From the NCBI GenBank assembly GCA_040904785.1, contig JBBDSV010000082.1:22895-86894 (forward strand): 64,000 nucleotides of DNA, given 5' to 3'. Shown piece by piece: positions 1 through 8,375 of this stretch (positions are counted from its first letter, which is position 1; each line of letters opens with the position of its first letter). The notes beneath the pieces are model-generated. The model worked only from the letters and a program-made list of their open reading frames with translations, did not search any database and was not told where the DNA came from. Origin of the DNA: JBBDSV01 sp040904785. Lineage in GTDB: Bacteria > Actinomycetota > Nitriliruptoria > Nitriliruptorales > Nitriliruptoraceae. A program made the translations under genes and the position numbers.

Positions 1-65
1 GCGGTCCCTGCGAGCAAGGCGGTGCGGGCGAGGTCGCCGAACGCGATTTCGGTGTAGGCGACCAC
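1..65 (-). CDS. N-terminal end of an unidentified protein (partial)
   Basis: A reading frame begins with GTG at 65 on the minus strand, preceded by a CAGGAG ribosome-binding sequence 7 nt upstream, and runs off the left edge. About 21 residues are visible (starting VVAYTEIAFGDLARTALLAG). That is too little to assign a family. The good ribosome-binding site and the lack of stops are the only support. Confidence 0.35.
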   Translation of the reverse strand, partial: MVAYTEIAFGDLARTALLAGT

Positions 66-407
66 GTGCGACTCCTGACGAGCCCGACACCAACACCGTT
101 GCGGCGACGGCGCGAAGGCGGTGCATCCAGATCGCGGCCAGAAACGCCGACGCCGAGCCGCAAGCCGCCAGCGCATCGGCAACAAGGTGCGACGCCCGTG
201 CTGCGCTTCCTTCGCCGGCATTGTCCAGTTCAGGTTGTGGCGGTCGCCGCGTCTGCGGCCTCTCAGTTCAGCGTTTCCTCGAGACAGGTCGCGTGGAAAA
301 CACCGACTCCCGCGCGCAACACGGACGTCGCAGTCACCATGATGCCCATCCGCAAACGCCCGGAGCAGAGGCTTAGGTCCCGAATCTTGCGCGCTCGCAG
401 CACCGTG
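66..407. other. Intergenic region with no supportable gene
   Basis: About 340 bp lie between the partial gene at the left edge and the HPF-like gene. Open frames on the plus strand here are Arg/Pro-rich and show no family motif. On the minus strand only a 25-codon frame (starting at 340) is open. I see no RNA gene or repeat. Confidence 0.4.
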
Positions 408-1220
408 TCACCCGATGCCCGGCGACGGTGGCGTCGCATCGTCAGCTCGGGCGATCATTCCGTAGTGGCCGTCGTAGCGGCGGTAAACAACGCAGCCACG
501 GTCCGTGTCGCTGTCGACGAAGAACACGAACGGCGTGTCAAGCGCATCGAGCAGACGCAGCGCGCCATCGAGGTCCATCCTCGGCGCACTGACCTGCACC
601 TCGACAGGTGCAGCGAGTTCGACGACGAACTTGGGAGCGGTCGCCGGGAGCGTCAGGCGGTAACCGCGCTCGGACCGTTCGAGCACGGCGTCTGCATGAC
701 TTGTGCGTTCAACGAACAGGGTCCAATCCTGATCGAGTACGTCCAGGTCCTCGGCAGCTTCGGCCACAGACTGCTCACGCAGTTCGTAGGACTTGCGGCG
801 GACGAGGCGCCGTTCACTCACCGGACGGGGAAACCATTCCGGCCGCGTCGTCGGAACCATTCCGTGTCGCCAGCTTCCGGCAGTTGGGCGGGCCGGTTCA
901 TGGCGGATGGACTGACGCTTCTCCGCGAGAATTTCGAGATTGTGGCGTAGCTTCGCCTCGAGGAGATCAACCGCCTCGTCGAGGTTCTCCGCGGCCACAT
1001 GCGCGCGTACCAGACGTCCGTTGACGTCCGCGACCACCTTGGCAATTGAAGGCCGTTGACGATGCGGTGCGTCATCATGCGCGAGTGTTACGCGCACGAA
1101 GAGGACGGGGGCAGGCGCGAGACGCAACACCGCACCGATCTTCGTGCGCGCAAGGTCGTGAATGGCGTCGGGAACGACGCCGTGCGCGACCGTGACCTCC
1201 ACCGGTGGCAGATCGGCCAT
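408..1220 (-). CDS. HPF/RaiA-like ribosome hibernation factor, long form
   Basis: A 270-residue protein. Residues about 4-95 resemble the ribosome-associated HPF/RaiA (sigma-54 modulation) fold: an N-terminal strand, then a helix ending in ENLDEAVDLLEAKLRHNLE, a typical family signature. It is followed by two related C-terminal domains, in the style of actinobacterial long-form HPF proteins that dimerise ribosomes in stationary phase or hypoxia. The start was set at ATG 1220 rather than the longer frame because GAGAGGGTGG lies just upstream and the homologous domain begins there. The gene is divergent from the P-type ATPase gene, sharing a roughly 200 bp control region. Confidence 0.75.
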   Translation of the reverse strand: MADLPPVEVTVAHGVVPDAIHDLARTKIGAVLRLAPAPVLFVRVTLAHDDAPHRQRPSIAKVVADVNGRLVRAHVAAENLDEAVDLLEAKLRHNLEILAEKRQSIRHEPARPTAGSWRHGMVPTTRPEWFPRPVSERRLVRRKSYELREQSVAEAAEDLDVLDQDWTLFVERTSHADAVLERSERGYRLTLPATAPKFVVELAAPVEVQVSAPRMDLDGALRLLDALDTPFVFFVDSDTDRGCVVYRRYDGHYGMIARADDATPPSPGIG

Positions 1221-1329
1221 CGCCACCCTCTCTCGTCGTGGGTGGTCCCCGAGGACGTCACCACGTGCGCGAGCGTCGCGACGCGGGGCGCCGTCCGCTA
1301 GGGCCGAATGGGTCGACCACCAGACATTC

Positions 1330-1343
1330 ACGACCGAAATCCC
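1330..1343 (+). promoter_or_regulatory. DosR-like box upstream of the P-type ATPase (weak)
   Basis: ACGACCGAAATCCC, 73 bp before the ATPase start, fits the pattern nnGnC-N4-nnCCC shared with better copies at 4863, 5537 and 10795. It differs from them in having A instead of G at position 10. The mycobacterial DosR sites known from hspX have a related form (AGGACCTTCGGCCC). The assignment is inference. Confidence 0.25.
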
Positions 1344-1346
1344 CTG

Positions 1347-1361
1347 GCGCTTCGCCCGACA
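1347..1361 (+). repeat. 15-bp element shared with the cupredoxin promoter region
   Basis: GCGCTTCGCCCGACA lies 55 bp before the ATPase start. The identical 15-mer occurs at 4912-4926, 60 bp before the cupredoxin start. In both places it is followed directly by a second CGCCCGA copy, giving a tandem half-site arrangement. The matched position relative to two starts suggests a shared regulator or promoter element. Confidence 0.4.
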
Positions 1362-1416
1362 CGCCCGATACTCGTGACCGTCGAGACCGGCACACTGGCG
1401 ACGCGACAGGAGTGAG

Positions 1417-4020
1417 ATGGCCGACCAACGTCATGGACTCACCGCGTCCGAAGCCGCGCGCCGGCTCGCGATCAACGGGCGCAATGAGCTGCCACCGCCG
1501 AAACGCCGCGCCGTCGGCTTGCGCGTCCTAGATCAAGTTCGCGACCCGATGAATCTGCTGCTTATCGCGGCAGCAGCGCTGTCGGGCATGGCGTTGGGCG
1601 AAGTCATCGACGCGATCGCGATCAGCGCGATTGTCGCCGTCAACATCGCGATCGCGCTCGTTCAGGAGGGCCGCGCCGGCCGGGCGCTTGCCGCGCTCGA
1701 GCAATTGCGAACGCCGACCGCAACGGTCATCCGCAACGGCGAGGTCCACGCCATTCCCGCGACAGAGCTCGTTGTCGGGGACATCATCCGGATTGCGGCT
1801 GGCGACCGCATTCCCGCAGACGCAGAACTCGTCGACAGCGCGACGCTCGAGGTGGACGAGTCGATGCTCACCGGCGAATCGGTCCCCGTGGCGAAGTCGC
1901 CCCTGCAGGAAGACGTCGGCGCGACCGAAACCGCACGACTCGAGCAGATTTTCTGGGGCACATTTGTCAGCCGGGGCACCGGACTGGCCATCGTTACGGC
2001 AACCGGGGCGGACACCGCACTCGGCCAGATCGCCGCCGGCCTGGCGGGCCAGTCGCCCGACACGCCGTTGCAGAAAGAGTTGCGCCAGTTAAGTGGCCGA
2101 CTGGGGATCGCGGCGATCATCGTCGCATCTGCGGTCGTCGCGATGATTGTGGTCCGAGTCGGCCTGACGGTCGAAGGTGCCGAGCAGGCCTTCCTCTCGG
2201 GTGTCGCGCTCGCGGTCGCTGCGGTCCCTGAGGGCTTGCCCACCGTCACCCTGATCGCGCTCGCCACGGGCGTGCGGCGCATGGCGGCCCACGGCGCCAT
2301 CGTGCGTCGGTTGCCAGCGGTGGAGACGCTCGGGTCGGCCACCGTAATCGTCACCGACAAGACCGGCACGATCACGCAGAATCGAATGGCGGTCGCAGAG
2401 ACGTGGTCGCTCGACGCCACGCCGGAGGCCGAAGCACTGCCGGGTTCCATCGCATCTCGCGCGCGCACCATCGCATCACTGGCCAACGACGCCGACCTCG
2501 ACGCGGGACACGGCGACCCGATGGAAGTCGCGCTGCTCCGGTTCGCGGCCGACACACGCCCGCCGGTCCCCACCTGGCCACGTGTGGCGGACTTTCCGAT
2601 CGACAGCCATCGCAAGCGCATGAGCACCGTGCACGAATCCCCAGAGGGTCTCGTCGTCCTCGTGAAGGGAGCGCCGGAAACGGTCCTCGACGTGTGCACG
2701 TCGGTGCTCGCGCCCGACGGCGCGGTGCAGCCACTGCGCACGAGCGACCGCACGGCGATTCTCGCGCAGGCACACACCTTGGCCAGTCGGGGGTTACGCG
2801 TGCTCGGGCTCGCTGACCGCCCCGCCGACACGGTCGCGCTCAACGCCGACGACGCGGAACGGGGCCTGACGTTCGTTGCGCTCGTTGGTCTGGCCGATCC
2901 GGTCCGTGACGACGCGGCCGACGCCGTCGCCGCCGCGGTTGCCGCTGGCGTGCGCGTCGTCATGGCGACCGGGGATCATCCGGAAACCGCGCGTGCAATC
3001 GGTGACGCTGTCGGGCTCGATTCCGGGACCCCGGTCGTCCTCGGCGGCGCAGGAACCGATGTCGACATGGGCGCAGCGGTGGACGGGACCACGATCTTCG
3101 CACGGGTCAATCCGAGCCAGAAGGTCGATCTCGTCGAAGCCCTCCAAGCGCACGGCGAGGTTGTCGCCATGATCGGCGACGGGGTCAACGACGCGCCGGC
3201 CCTGCGGCGTGCCGACATCGGTGTGGCACTGGGGCGGCGCGGCAGCGATGTCGCGCGTGAGGCAGGCGACATGATCGTCACCGACGACAACCTTGCAACG
3301 ATCGTCGTCGCCATCCGTGAAGGCCGCGGGATCTACGACAACGTCCGCAAAGTCGTCGATTACCTCGTCGCCGGCAACCTCTCGGAGGTCGGGGTCGTGC
3401 TCGGCGCGCTGCTCCTGTTTCCCGCGCTGAGCGTGCCGCTGCTGCCGCTCCAGCTGCTGTGGATCAATCTGCTCAGCGACGGCCTTCCGGCACTCGCGCT
3501 CGGCACCGACCGTCACGACCCCAGCCTGATGGCCAGGCGGCCACGAGATGCCACGGCACACCTGCTGCATCGACGACGGCTCACGCATCTCGTCATTCGC
3601 GGCACGATCCTGGCGACCGCGTGCCTCGGATCGGGGTTGGTGCTCGCACTGACGCAGGATCCCACTCCCGAGCGACTGCGCACCTTGCTCATGACGACGC
3701 TTGTCGCCGTCCACCTCGCGTACGCCTTCGTCGCCCGCCAGCCCGAGGCCGCCTCGTGGCGCGACCGGTTCGCCCCCGCGGGCATCGTCGGCACACCGTG
3801 GCTGAGCCTTGCGGTGTTGGGCGGGTTCCTGTTGCAGGTGATGATCGTTTCCTGGCCGCCGGCAATGTCGGTGTTCCACACCGCGACGCCACCGGCGAGC
3901 GACTGGTTGCTGATCATCGGCGGCGCGGCCGTCGGACTCGTCGGCGCAATCGTCCACCGCCGACTCGGCGGCGGCACGGCCCCACCAACCCCGGCCATCA
4001 CATCACCACCGCAACGGTGA
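1417..4020 (+). CDS. P-type ATPase, type II (calcium-type) cation pump
   Basis: An 867-residue integral membrane pump. Visible marks in order: N-terminal cation-ATPase domain (GLTASEAARRL, NGRNELP), actuator motif LTGES at 151, membrane motif PEGLP at 271, phosphorylation loop DKTGT with Asp 314, hinge GDGVNDAPA from 587, then the M5 segment NLSEVGVVL and the M6 segment WINLLSDGLPALALG. The Glu of PEGLP, the Glu in M5 and the Asn/Asp of M6 match SERCA-type calcium ligands, so a CtpF-like Ca2+ (or Mn2+) exporter is likely. ATG 1417 is preceded by AGGAG. The 3' end overlaps the convergent ZIP gene by 23 bp. Confidence 0.93.
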   Translation: MADQRHGLTASEAARRLAINGRNELPPPKRRAVGLRVLDQVRDPMNLLLIAAAALSGMALGEVIDAIAISAIVAVNIAIALVQEGRAGRALAALEQLRTPTATVIRNGEVHAIPATELVVGDIIRIAAGDRIPADAELVDSATLEVDESMLTGESVPVAKSPLQEDVGATETARLEQIFWGTFVSRGTGLAIVTATGADTALGQIAAGLAGQSPDTPLQKELRQLSGRLGIAAIIVASAVVAMIVVRVGLTVEGAEQAFLSGVALAVAAVPEGLPTVTLIALATGVRRMAAHGAIVRRLPAVETLGSATVIVTDKTGTITQNRMAVAETWSLDATPEAEALPGSIASRARTIASLANDADLDAGHGDPMEVALLRFAADTRPPVPTWPRVADFPIDSHRKRMSTVHESPEGLVVLVKGAPETVLDVCTSVLAPDGAVQPLRTSDRTAILAQAHTLASRGLRVLGLADRPADTVALNADDAERGLTFVALVGLADPVRDDAADAVAAAVAAGVRVVMATGDHPETARAIGDAVGLDSGTPVVLGGAGTDVDMGAAVDGTTIFARVNPSQKVDLVEALQAHGEVVAMIGDGVNDAPALRRADIGVALGRRGSDVAREAGDMIVTDDNLATIVVAIREGRGIYDNVRKVVDYLVAGNLSEVGVVLGALLLFPALSVPLLPLQLLWINLLSDGLPALALGTDRHDPSLMARRPRDATAHLLHRRRLTHLVIRGTILATACLGSGLVLALTQDPTPERLRTLLMTTLVAVHLAYAFVARQPEAASWRDRFAPAGIVGTPWLSLAVLGGFLLQVMIVSWPPAMSVFHTATPPASDWLLIIGGAAVGLVGAIVHRRLGGGTAPPTPAITSPPQR

Positions 4021-4732
4021 CGAGCATCCCGAGCCCGAGGACGAACATCGCCGTCAGCAATGCCTTGCGCGATGCTTCCGGGTACTCGGTCAATTCCGGA
4101 ATCAGGTCGGCCGCGGCGATGTAGAGAAAGTTGCCGGCAGCGAAGGGCAGCAGCCAAGCGACGTCGAATGCGCCGGCGAATCCGTACGCGACCCAGCCGC
4201 CCAGTAAGAAGGTCAGGGCCGAGGCAATGTTGAACGCCAGGGCATGCGATCGACGCCAGCCCGCGTGCAAGAGGATGCCGAAATCGCCGAGTTCCTGCGG
4301 AACCTCGTGTGCCGCAGCCGCAACCCAGGTCACGATTCCCACGCGGGTATCGACGATGAACGCACCGGCGACGGCAAGTCCACCAATGAAGTTGTGCACC
4401 GCGTCGGCGACGAGAATCAGATAGCCCAGCGGGCCGTGCTGCGCGACAGGCCGATGGCAGTGGTGCCAGTGCAGACCTTGTTCCAACACAAAGAAGGCGA
4501 GAAAGCCCCCGACGAGCCACAGATAGACGTCGAGGCGATTACCCATCGCCGCCACGGCCTCGGGCAGCATGTGGAGAAGCGCGCCCCCGAGCAGCGTGCC
4601 CGCCGCGAGTGCGACAAGTGGTGGGACAGCCCGCTCGAAGGCACGCTCGGGAAGGAGCAGCGTGAGGCTGCCGATGAGCGCCAATGCGCTCATCGCGATT
4701 CCGCCCACGGTGATCCACCAAAGTGTGCTCAC
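3998..4732 (-). CDS. ZIP-family divalent metal transporter
   Basis: A 244-residue protein with about eight hydrophobic segments. The metal-binding signatures are HNFIGGLAVA (about residue 113) in TM4 and HEVPQELGDF (about residue 142) in TM5, with a His-rich stretch HWHHCHRP in the preceding variable loop. ZIP proteins move Zn2+, Fe2+ or related ions into the cytoplasm. GTG 4732 was chosen because AAGGAA lies 9 nt upstream and the first membrane helix starts there; the upstream extension is Arg-rich and unlikely. The gene is convergent with the P-type ATPase and divergent from the cupredoxin gene, suggesting a metal-homeostasis group. Confidence 0.88.
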   Translation of the reverse strand: MSTLWWITVGGIAMSALALIGSLTLLLPERAFERAVPPLVALAAGTLLGGALLHMLPEAVAAMGNRLDVYLWLVGGFLAFFVLEQGLHWHHCHRPVAQHGPLGYLILVADAVHNFIGGLAVAGAFIVDTRVGIVTWVAAAAHEVPQELGDFGILLHAGWRRSHALAFNIASALTFLLGGWVAYGFAGAFDVAWLLPFAAGNFLYIAAADLIPELTEYPEASRKALLTAMFVLGLGMLVTVAVVM

Positions 4733-4862
4733 GAGCCCGGTTCCTTCGTGCGATGCACCGCGCCGCGGTCGCGCTCCATAATGCGGTGCAGCGTTGCGCA
4801 TTGATTCCGTGCATTCTCACCGCTCACACAACGGCCGAACATGGCCCTTTGCGCCGATGTGC

Positions 4863-4876
4863 ATGACCTTCGTCCC
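4863..4876 (+). promoter_or_regulatory. DosR-like box between ZIP and cupredoxin genes
   Basis: ATGACCTTCGTCCC matches the mycobacterial hspX-type DosR site AGGACCTTCGGCCC at 12 of 14 positions (comparison from memory). It lies 110 bp before the cupredoxin start and 130 bp before the ZIP start. It is one of four similar sites in this block. Confidence 0.35.
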
Positions 4877-4911
4877 TGCACGCGCAAGCACGGCGAGGTG
4901 ACGATGCGGGT

Positions 4912-4926
4912 GCGCTTCGCCCGACA
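4912..4926 (+). repeat. Second copy of the 15-bp promoter element
   Basis: GCGCTTCGCCCGACA is identical to 1347-1361. It is immediately followed by TTCGCCCGACA, giving a perfect 11-bp tandem direct repeat (4916-4926 and 4927-4937), 49 bp before the cupredoxin ATG. Confidence 0.45.
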
Positions 4927-4986
4927 TTCGCCCGACAGATGGCCGGGCGGCCGACGCGCGACTCGCTGGCGACTGGACGACGGGAG

Positions 4987-5487
4987 ATGAAGACGCGAAC
5001 GTGGGCACTCGCGGTCGCGATCGTGGTCGCCCTCGCGGCCGCGGTGGTCGCGTTCTGGGACGCGCCTGATGGAAGCCACGACGATGCGGATGGCCGGCTC
5101 GAGATCAGCATGCGCGACTACCGCTTCGAGATGAGCGACTGGACCGTGACCGCGGGTGAGCCCGTGATGATCGTGTTGGTCAATCAGGATGACGTCAGCC
5201 ATCCCCTGACGTTCGGGAAGGACCTCATCATCGAAGACGGACGTCCCGCCGACTACACCAACGAACTGTTCGCGGGCCTGTCACCGCGCGTCACCCCCGC
5301 CGCTGCCGTCGTCCAACCCTCCGGGACGCACGAGGGCTTCACGGTTCAGGTACCGGGCGGGGAGACGGTGACGATTGAGGTCACGTTTCCCATCGACCGC
5401 GTGGGGACCTGGGGAGTCGGCTGCTTCTTGGGCCGCGGGTGCCACTTCACCGCTGGCCTCGACGGGACGCTTCGCATCGTGCGTTGA
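4987..5487 (+). CDS. Membrane-anchored cupredoxin-like protein
   Basis: A 166-residue protein. An N-terminal signal or anchor helix (ALAVAIVVALAAAVVAFW) precedes a cupredoxin-type beta domain. Probable metal ligands are His in DVSHPLTFG and the C-terminal cluster GCFLGRGCHFTAGLDG. In related proteins this cluster usually ends in AGM; here the axial Met is Leu, so the copper site may be altered. The protein would sit outside the membrane and carry or buffer electrons or copper. ATG 4987 follows GGGAG; the longer frame adds 16 Arg-rich residues and is less likely. Confidence 0.7.
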   Translation: MKTRTWALAVAIVVALAAAVVAFWDAPDGSHDDADGRLEISMRDYRFEMSDWTVTAGEPVMIVLVNQDDVSHPLTFGKDLIIEDGRPADYTNELFAGLSPRVTPAAAVVQPSGTHEGFTVQVPGGETVTIEVTFPIDRVGTWGVGCFLGRGCHFTAGLDGTLRIVR

Positions 5488-5536
5488 CGTTCGCCGCCGC
5501 GGGAGGTCGTGCTGGCGCACGGTACACGGCAACAAG

Positions 5537-5550
5537 TGGCCTTCCGACCC
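5537..5550 (+). promoter_or_regulatory. DosR-like box upstream of the BON-DUF2267 gene
   Basis: TGGCCTTCCGACCC, 108 bp before the start of the BON protein, fits the GGnC-N4-GnCCC arrangement of the other sites at 4863 and 10795. Confidence 0.3.
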
Positions 5551-5658
5551 TGGCCCCGCGCGATCCGCTCCCGCATGATCGATGCGAGCGTTGCGACGCG
5601 ATGGCGACATCGCGGGCACCACGATCTCGCACCGCGCGCGAACCATGGGAACGGGTGA

Positions 5659-6525
5659 ATGATGAAGATCTCCACGCCATCGACTGTACGGCTGCTCATC
5701 GGTGCCGCCGGCGCGGCAGCGGTTGCGTCGGCGCGGTGGGCAACCTCCGCGCGCGGGAAACGCGCTCTGCGCAAGCAGATGCGTCGATGCCGCGCGCGAA
5801 CCCGAGACATCGCCAATCGGTCACGCGGACTTTGCTACCGGCTCACGGGTCGCGAACCATCACCCGCCGTTTCCGACGCGGTGCTGGAACAGCGCATCCG
5901 CTCGACGCTCGGTCCAGTCGCGAAACGTCTCGACATTCCGCGGGTGAGCGTCGCGTCGTCGAACCACCACGTGACATTGACAGGTGCCGTCGGTTCAGCC
6001 GATGACGCGCGTCTTCTCGACGACCTCGTTCGCGCCGTGCCCGGTGTGCGCGATCTCACGTGCGACCTGCAGGTGGGATTCACCCTCGGCGAACGACGCC
6101 CGTCGGAGGGCCGACATGACGCTCACTCACCGATGCACCGAGAACTCACGGTGGCCGCCGAAAACGTCGGTGTCGACGCGCCCTCACGAACTATCGCGGC
6201 GGCCGCAGCACTCGGCACGTTCCTTCAACTCCTTCCGATCGGCGAGCGCGACCATGTCCGTACCCACCTGCCGGCCGACGTACGCGCACTTCTCGATTCG
6301 GCACCCGCGACCGATGTTTCCGGCGTCATCGACCACCGCACGCTGCAAGACGCGGTGGCCGCGTCCGCCGGGGCCGCACTCACCGAGCGGACCGACGGGT
6401 TGATCCGCGCGGTCTTGGCCATCCTGCGCGCGCGCGTACCCGAGGAGGTCGGCGACATCGCTGCGGTGCTACCCGTGGGCCTGAAGCCGCTGTGGAACGA
6501 TCCGCAGGCCCCGCGCTCAGGCTGA
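5659..6525 (+). CDS. BON-domain and DUF2267 protein
   Basis: A 288-residue protein. A short N-terminal hydrophobic segment (LLIGAAGAAAVASA) is followed by a basic stretch, then a BON domain at about 72-140 (VLEQRIRSTLGP..., VTLTGAVGSADDARLLDDLVRAVPGV is the hallmark). Then comes a DUF2267 domain at about 155-280 (FLQLLPIGERDHVRTHLPADVRALL). BON domains bind phospholipids or membranes and occur in osmotic-stress proteins. DUF2267 has no established activity but is common in actinobacterial stress clusters. ATG 5659 has GGGTGA just upstream. A membrane-associated stress protein is the best guess. Confidence 0.75.
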   Translation: MMKISTPSTVRLLIGAAGAAAVASARWATSARGKRALRKQMRRCRARTRDIANRSRGLCYRLTGREPSPAVSDAVLEQRIRSTLGPVAKRLDIPRVSVASSNHHVTLTGAVGSADDARLLDDLVRAVPGVRDLTCDLQVGFTLGERRPSEGRHDAHSPMHRELTVAAENVGVDAPSRTIAAAAALGTFLQLLPIGERDHVRTHLPADVRALLDSAPATDVSGVIDHRTLQDAVAASAGAALTERTDGLIRAVLAILRARVPEEVGDIAAVLPVGLKPLWNDPQAPRSG

Positions 6526-6538
6526 CAATCGGCACCGT

Positions 6539-7030
6539 TCAGCCATCGGCCAGGACCGCGTCGATCTGACTCACGGCGATGCGGATGCCCTCCGTCACAC
6601 CCATGCCAAGGACCTGTTCAAACGCCTCGCTCGTCGAATACACGCCTTCGATCGTCATCCGCGTGCCGGTGTCATCGATCGCTTCGACGGTGACGATGGT
6701 GGTGTTCGTCGGAAGGTCAGCATCGGGCTGTCCGTCCTCATCGGCGAAGCCATCCTCGAGCACAAGTCGATGCGGTGGTGTGACGTCGAGCACCCGCCAG
6801 TAGCCATGATGCTTGTCTCCCTCCGGACTCGTCATGTAGTAGCTGACGCGGCCTCCGGGACGCAGGTCGTGGTCGACGACCGTCGCCGGATACGGCGACG
6901 GCCCCCACCAGCGTTCGAGTTGGCGCGGATCGGACCACAGTTGCCACACCCGTTCCGGCGAGGCCTCGAACACGCTCGTCACGGTCAACGTCGCGTTCTC
7001 GAGGTCCTTGGTGATGTCGATGGTGCTCAC
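6539..7030 (-). CDS. SRPBCC (AHSA1-like) domain protein
   Basis: A 163-residue START/Bet v1-fold protein. The family marks are VTSVFEASPERVWQLWSDPRQLERWWGP near the N-terminus and the Gly/Arg-rich strand LRPGGRVSYYMTSPEG. The helix-grip fold binds hydrophobic ligands. The GTG start at 7030 has AGGAG upstream and overlaps the stop of the ArsR gene by 4 bp (GTGA), so the two are translationally coupled. Pairs of ArsR repressor and SRPBCC protein are common in actinobacteria. The ligand is unknown. Confidence 0.82.
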   Translation of the reverse strand: MSTIDITKDLENATLTVTSVFEASPERVWQLWSDPRQLERWWGPSPYPATVVDHDLRPGGRVSYYMTSPEGDKHHGYWRVLDVTPPHRLVLEDGFADEDGQPDADLPTNTTIVTVEAIDDTGTRMTIEGVYSTSEAFEQVLGMGVTEGIRIAVSQIDAVLADG

Positions 7031-7416
7031 ACATGCTCCTGTCGGTTCGGAGCAGCAATTGCCGATGCCGAGCGCTCCTCGTCGATGAGGCCGTGCATGC
7101 GCTCGACTCGGCCGCGCCACAAGGATTCGAAGTGATCAAGCACGACCTGCGCACGGCGCAACCCGTCCATGTCGGTCGTCACCACGCGACGGCGACCGTC
7201 GGCACGCTTGCGCACCAGCCCAGCACGTTCGAGCACGGCCACATGCTTCTGCACGGCGGCGAAACTCATCGGATAGCACGCGGCGAGTTCGGACACGGCC
7301 AGTTCCCGGCCCATCGTCCGTGCCAGAATGTCGCGACGCGTGGCGTCAGCGAGCGCCCCGAACACGTCATCTGCGCGTTCGGTCGTGACGTCAGGCATCG
7401 TGATCGTCGCTTCCAT
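7027..7416 (-). CDS. ArsR-family transcriptional repressor
   Basis: A 129-residue winged-helix protein. The helix-turn-helix covers about 15-85 (VFGALADATRRDILARTMGRE, SELAACYPMSFAAVQKHVAVLERAGLV). No Cys or His metal cluster is visible, so it belongs to the SdpR-like branch that pairs with SRPBCC proteins rather than to the metal sensors. ATG 7416 was chosen because a strong promoter places the transcription start at that A (leaderless). An alternative ATG lies at 7428 within the operator palindrome. It is first in the operon with the SRPBCC gene. Confidence 0.85.
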   Translation of the reverse strand: MEATITMPDVTTERADDVFGALADATRRDILARTMGRELAVSELAACYPMSFAAVQKHVAVLERAGLVRKRADGRRRVVTTDMDGLRRAQVVLDHFESLWRGRVERMHGLIDEERSASAIAAPNRQEHV

Positions 7417-7452
7417 ATCTACAACCATACGGTTGTAGATTGACGCGGTCAA
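7417..7452 (-). promoter_or_regulatory. Leaderless promoter with 24-bp operator palindrome
   Basis: On the minus strand TTGACC (7452-7447) and TATGGT (7429-7424) are separated by exactly 17 bp, and the A of the ATG lies 7 nt after the -10. The element at 7417-7440 is an inverted repeat with arms ATCTACAACC and GGTTGTAGAT and one mismatched pair in the centre. It covers the spacer end, the -10 and the start site. This is the expected place for the ArsR protein to bind and repress its own operon. Confidence 0.6.
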
Positions 7453-7489
7453 TCCCCCACTGCCTGCGGCGCTCAGCACGCCGCTCGAC

Positions 7490-7855
7490 TCAGCCGGAGA
7501 GCATCCACCGCACACGTGCACCCGTCGTGGCGTAGTGCACGACGAGTGCGGCCGCGGCGATGACCCCGGCTCGCGGATCGATCAGCGCCAATCCGGCCGT
7601 GCCGCTGCCGAGCACGACGAACTCGATGACGAGTCGCATCCAGCCTGCGACCGCGACGGGCGCGGGACCTGGGTCTCCATCGACACGCACGGTCGCCCAA
7701 ACGACCGCGGCGGCCACCGGAAGCAGGATGGCGAAGACCCATCGCACGGCAGCGTCGGCGATTGTCCAGCCAAGCGCACAGAGCCCGACGAGCGCCGACA
7801 GCTCCAACACGAATCGCAATGCCTGGTTCCAGCCGGCCATGCTCGGTGCAGACAT
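7490..7855 (-). CDS. YrdB-family (DUF2568) small membrane protein
   Basis: A 121-residue protein with four hydrophobic helices. WNQALRFVLELSALVGLCALGW at the N-terminus and RLVIEFVVLGSGTAGL in the third helix resemble the YrdB/DUF2568 family, whose function is unknown. ATG 7855 follows AAGGGG with good spacing. It lies upstream of the ArsR operon on the same strand, 73 bp before it, and is probably transcribed separately. Confidence 0.6.
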   Translation of the reverse strand: MSAPSMAGWNQALRFVLELSALVGLCALGWTIADAAVRWVFAILLPVAAAVVWATVRVDGDPGPAPVAVAGWMRLVIEFVVLGSGTAGLALIDPRAGVIAAAALVVHYATTGARVRWMLSG

Positions 7856-7980
7856 CGTGCGCCCCTTCGCCCGTACGGTCGGCGTGGCGGTCGCGTCGCA
7901 CGCGAGGCGCGATCCGTGCCCTCGCCACCCGAAACGGCCCCAAGTAGCGTGCGAGCAATCAGCACGACTGGAGGCCTGAC

Positions 7981-8361
7981 GTGGCTGGCGACGATACGAC
8001 ACCGGCCCAACAGATCGACGCGCGCATCGCTGAACTCGGCGACTGGCGCGGTCGGCTCCTCGCGCAGATCCGTGGACTGATCCGCGAATCCTTGCCCGAT
8101 GTCGTCGAAGAATTCAAGTGGCGCGGCGTGCCCGTCTGGTGCCACGATGGGATGCTGTGCACTGGCGAGACCTACAAGGACAAGGTCAAGGTCACCTTCG
8201 CCAAGGGTGCGGCACTCGAAGATCGCGCAGGGTTGTTCAACGCCAGCCTCGAGGGCAACACGCGCCGCGCGATCGACCTTCGTGAGGGTGACACCCTCGA
8301 CGAGGCGGCATTCACCGAGCTCGTACGAGCCGCGGCGAGGGCAAACGGCACATCGCGATGA
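7981..8361 (+). CDS. DUF1801-domain protein (first of two)
   Basis: A 126-residue protein. The DUF1801 (YdhG/YjhG-like) fold is shown by LAQIRGLIRESLPDVVEEFKWRGVPVW, a Trp-rich centre, and YKDKVKVTFAKGAAL. Members are small cytosolic proteins of unknown biochemical role, possibly ligand binding. The GTG start at 7981 follows GGAGG. The stop overlaps an ATG of the next gene (ATGA), so the tandem pair is likely one operon. Confidence 0.75.
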   Translation: MAGDDTTPAQQIDARIAELGDWRGRLLAQIRGLIRESLPDVVEEFKWRGVPVWCHDGMLCTGETYKDKVKVTFAKGAALEDRAGLFNASLEGNTRRAIDLREGDTLDEAAFTELVRAAARANGTSR

Positions 8362-8375
8362 CGAGAGGATCTGGC

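Noticed and set aside
1662..2963. A 433-codon minus-strand frame inside the P-type ATPase
   Set aside because: Low-complexity Ala/Arg/Ser sequence antisense to a well-conserved gene. Long shadow frames are expected in GC-rich DNA.
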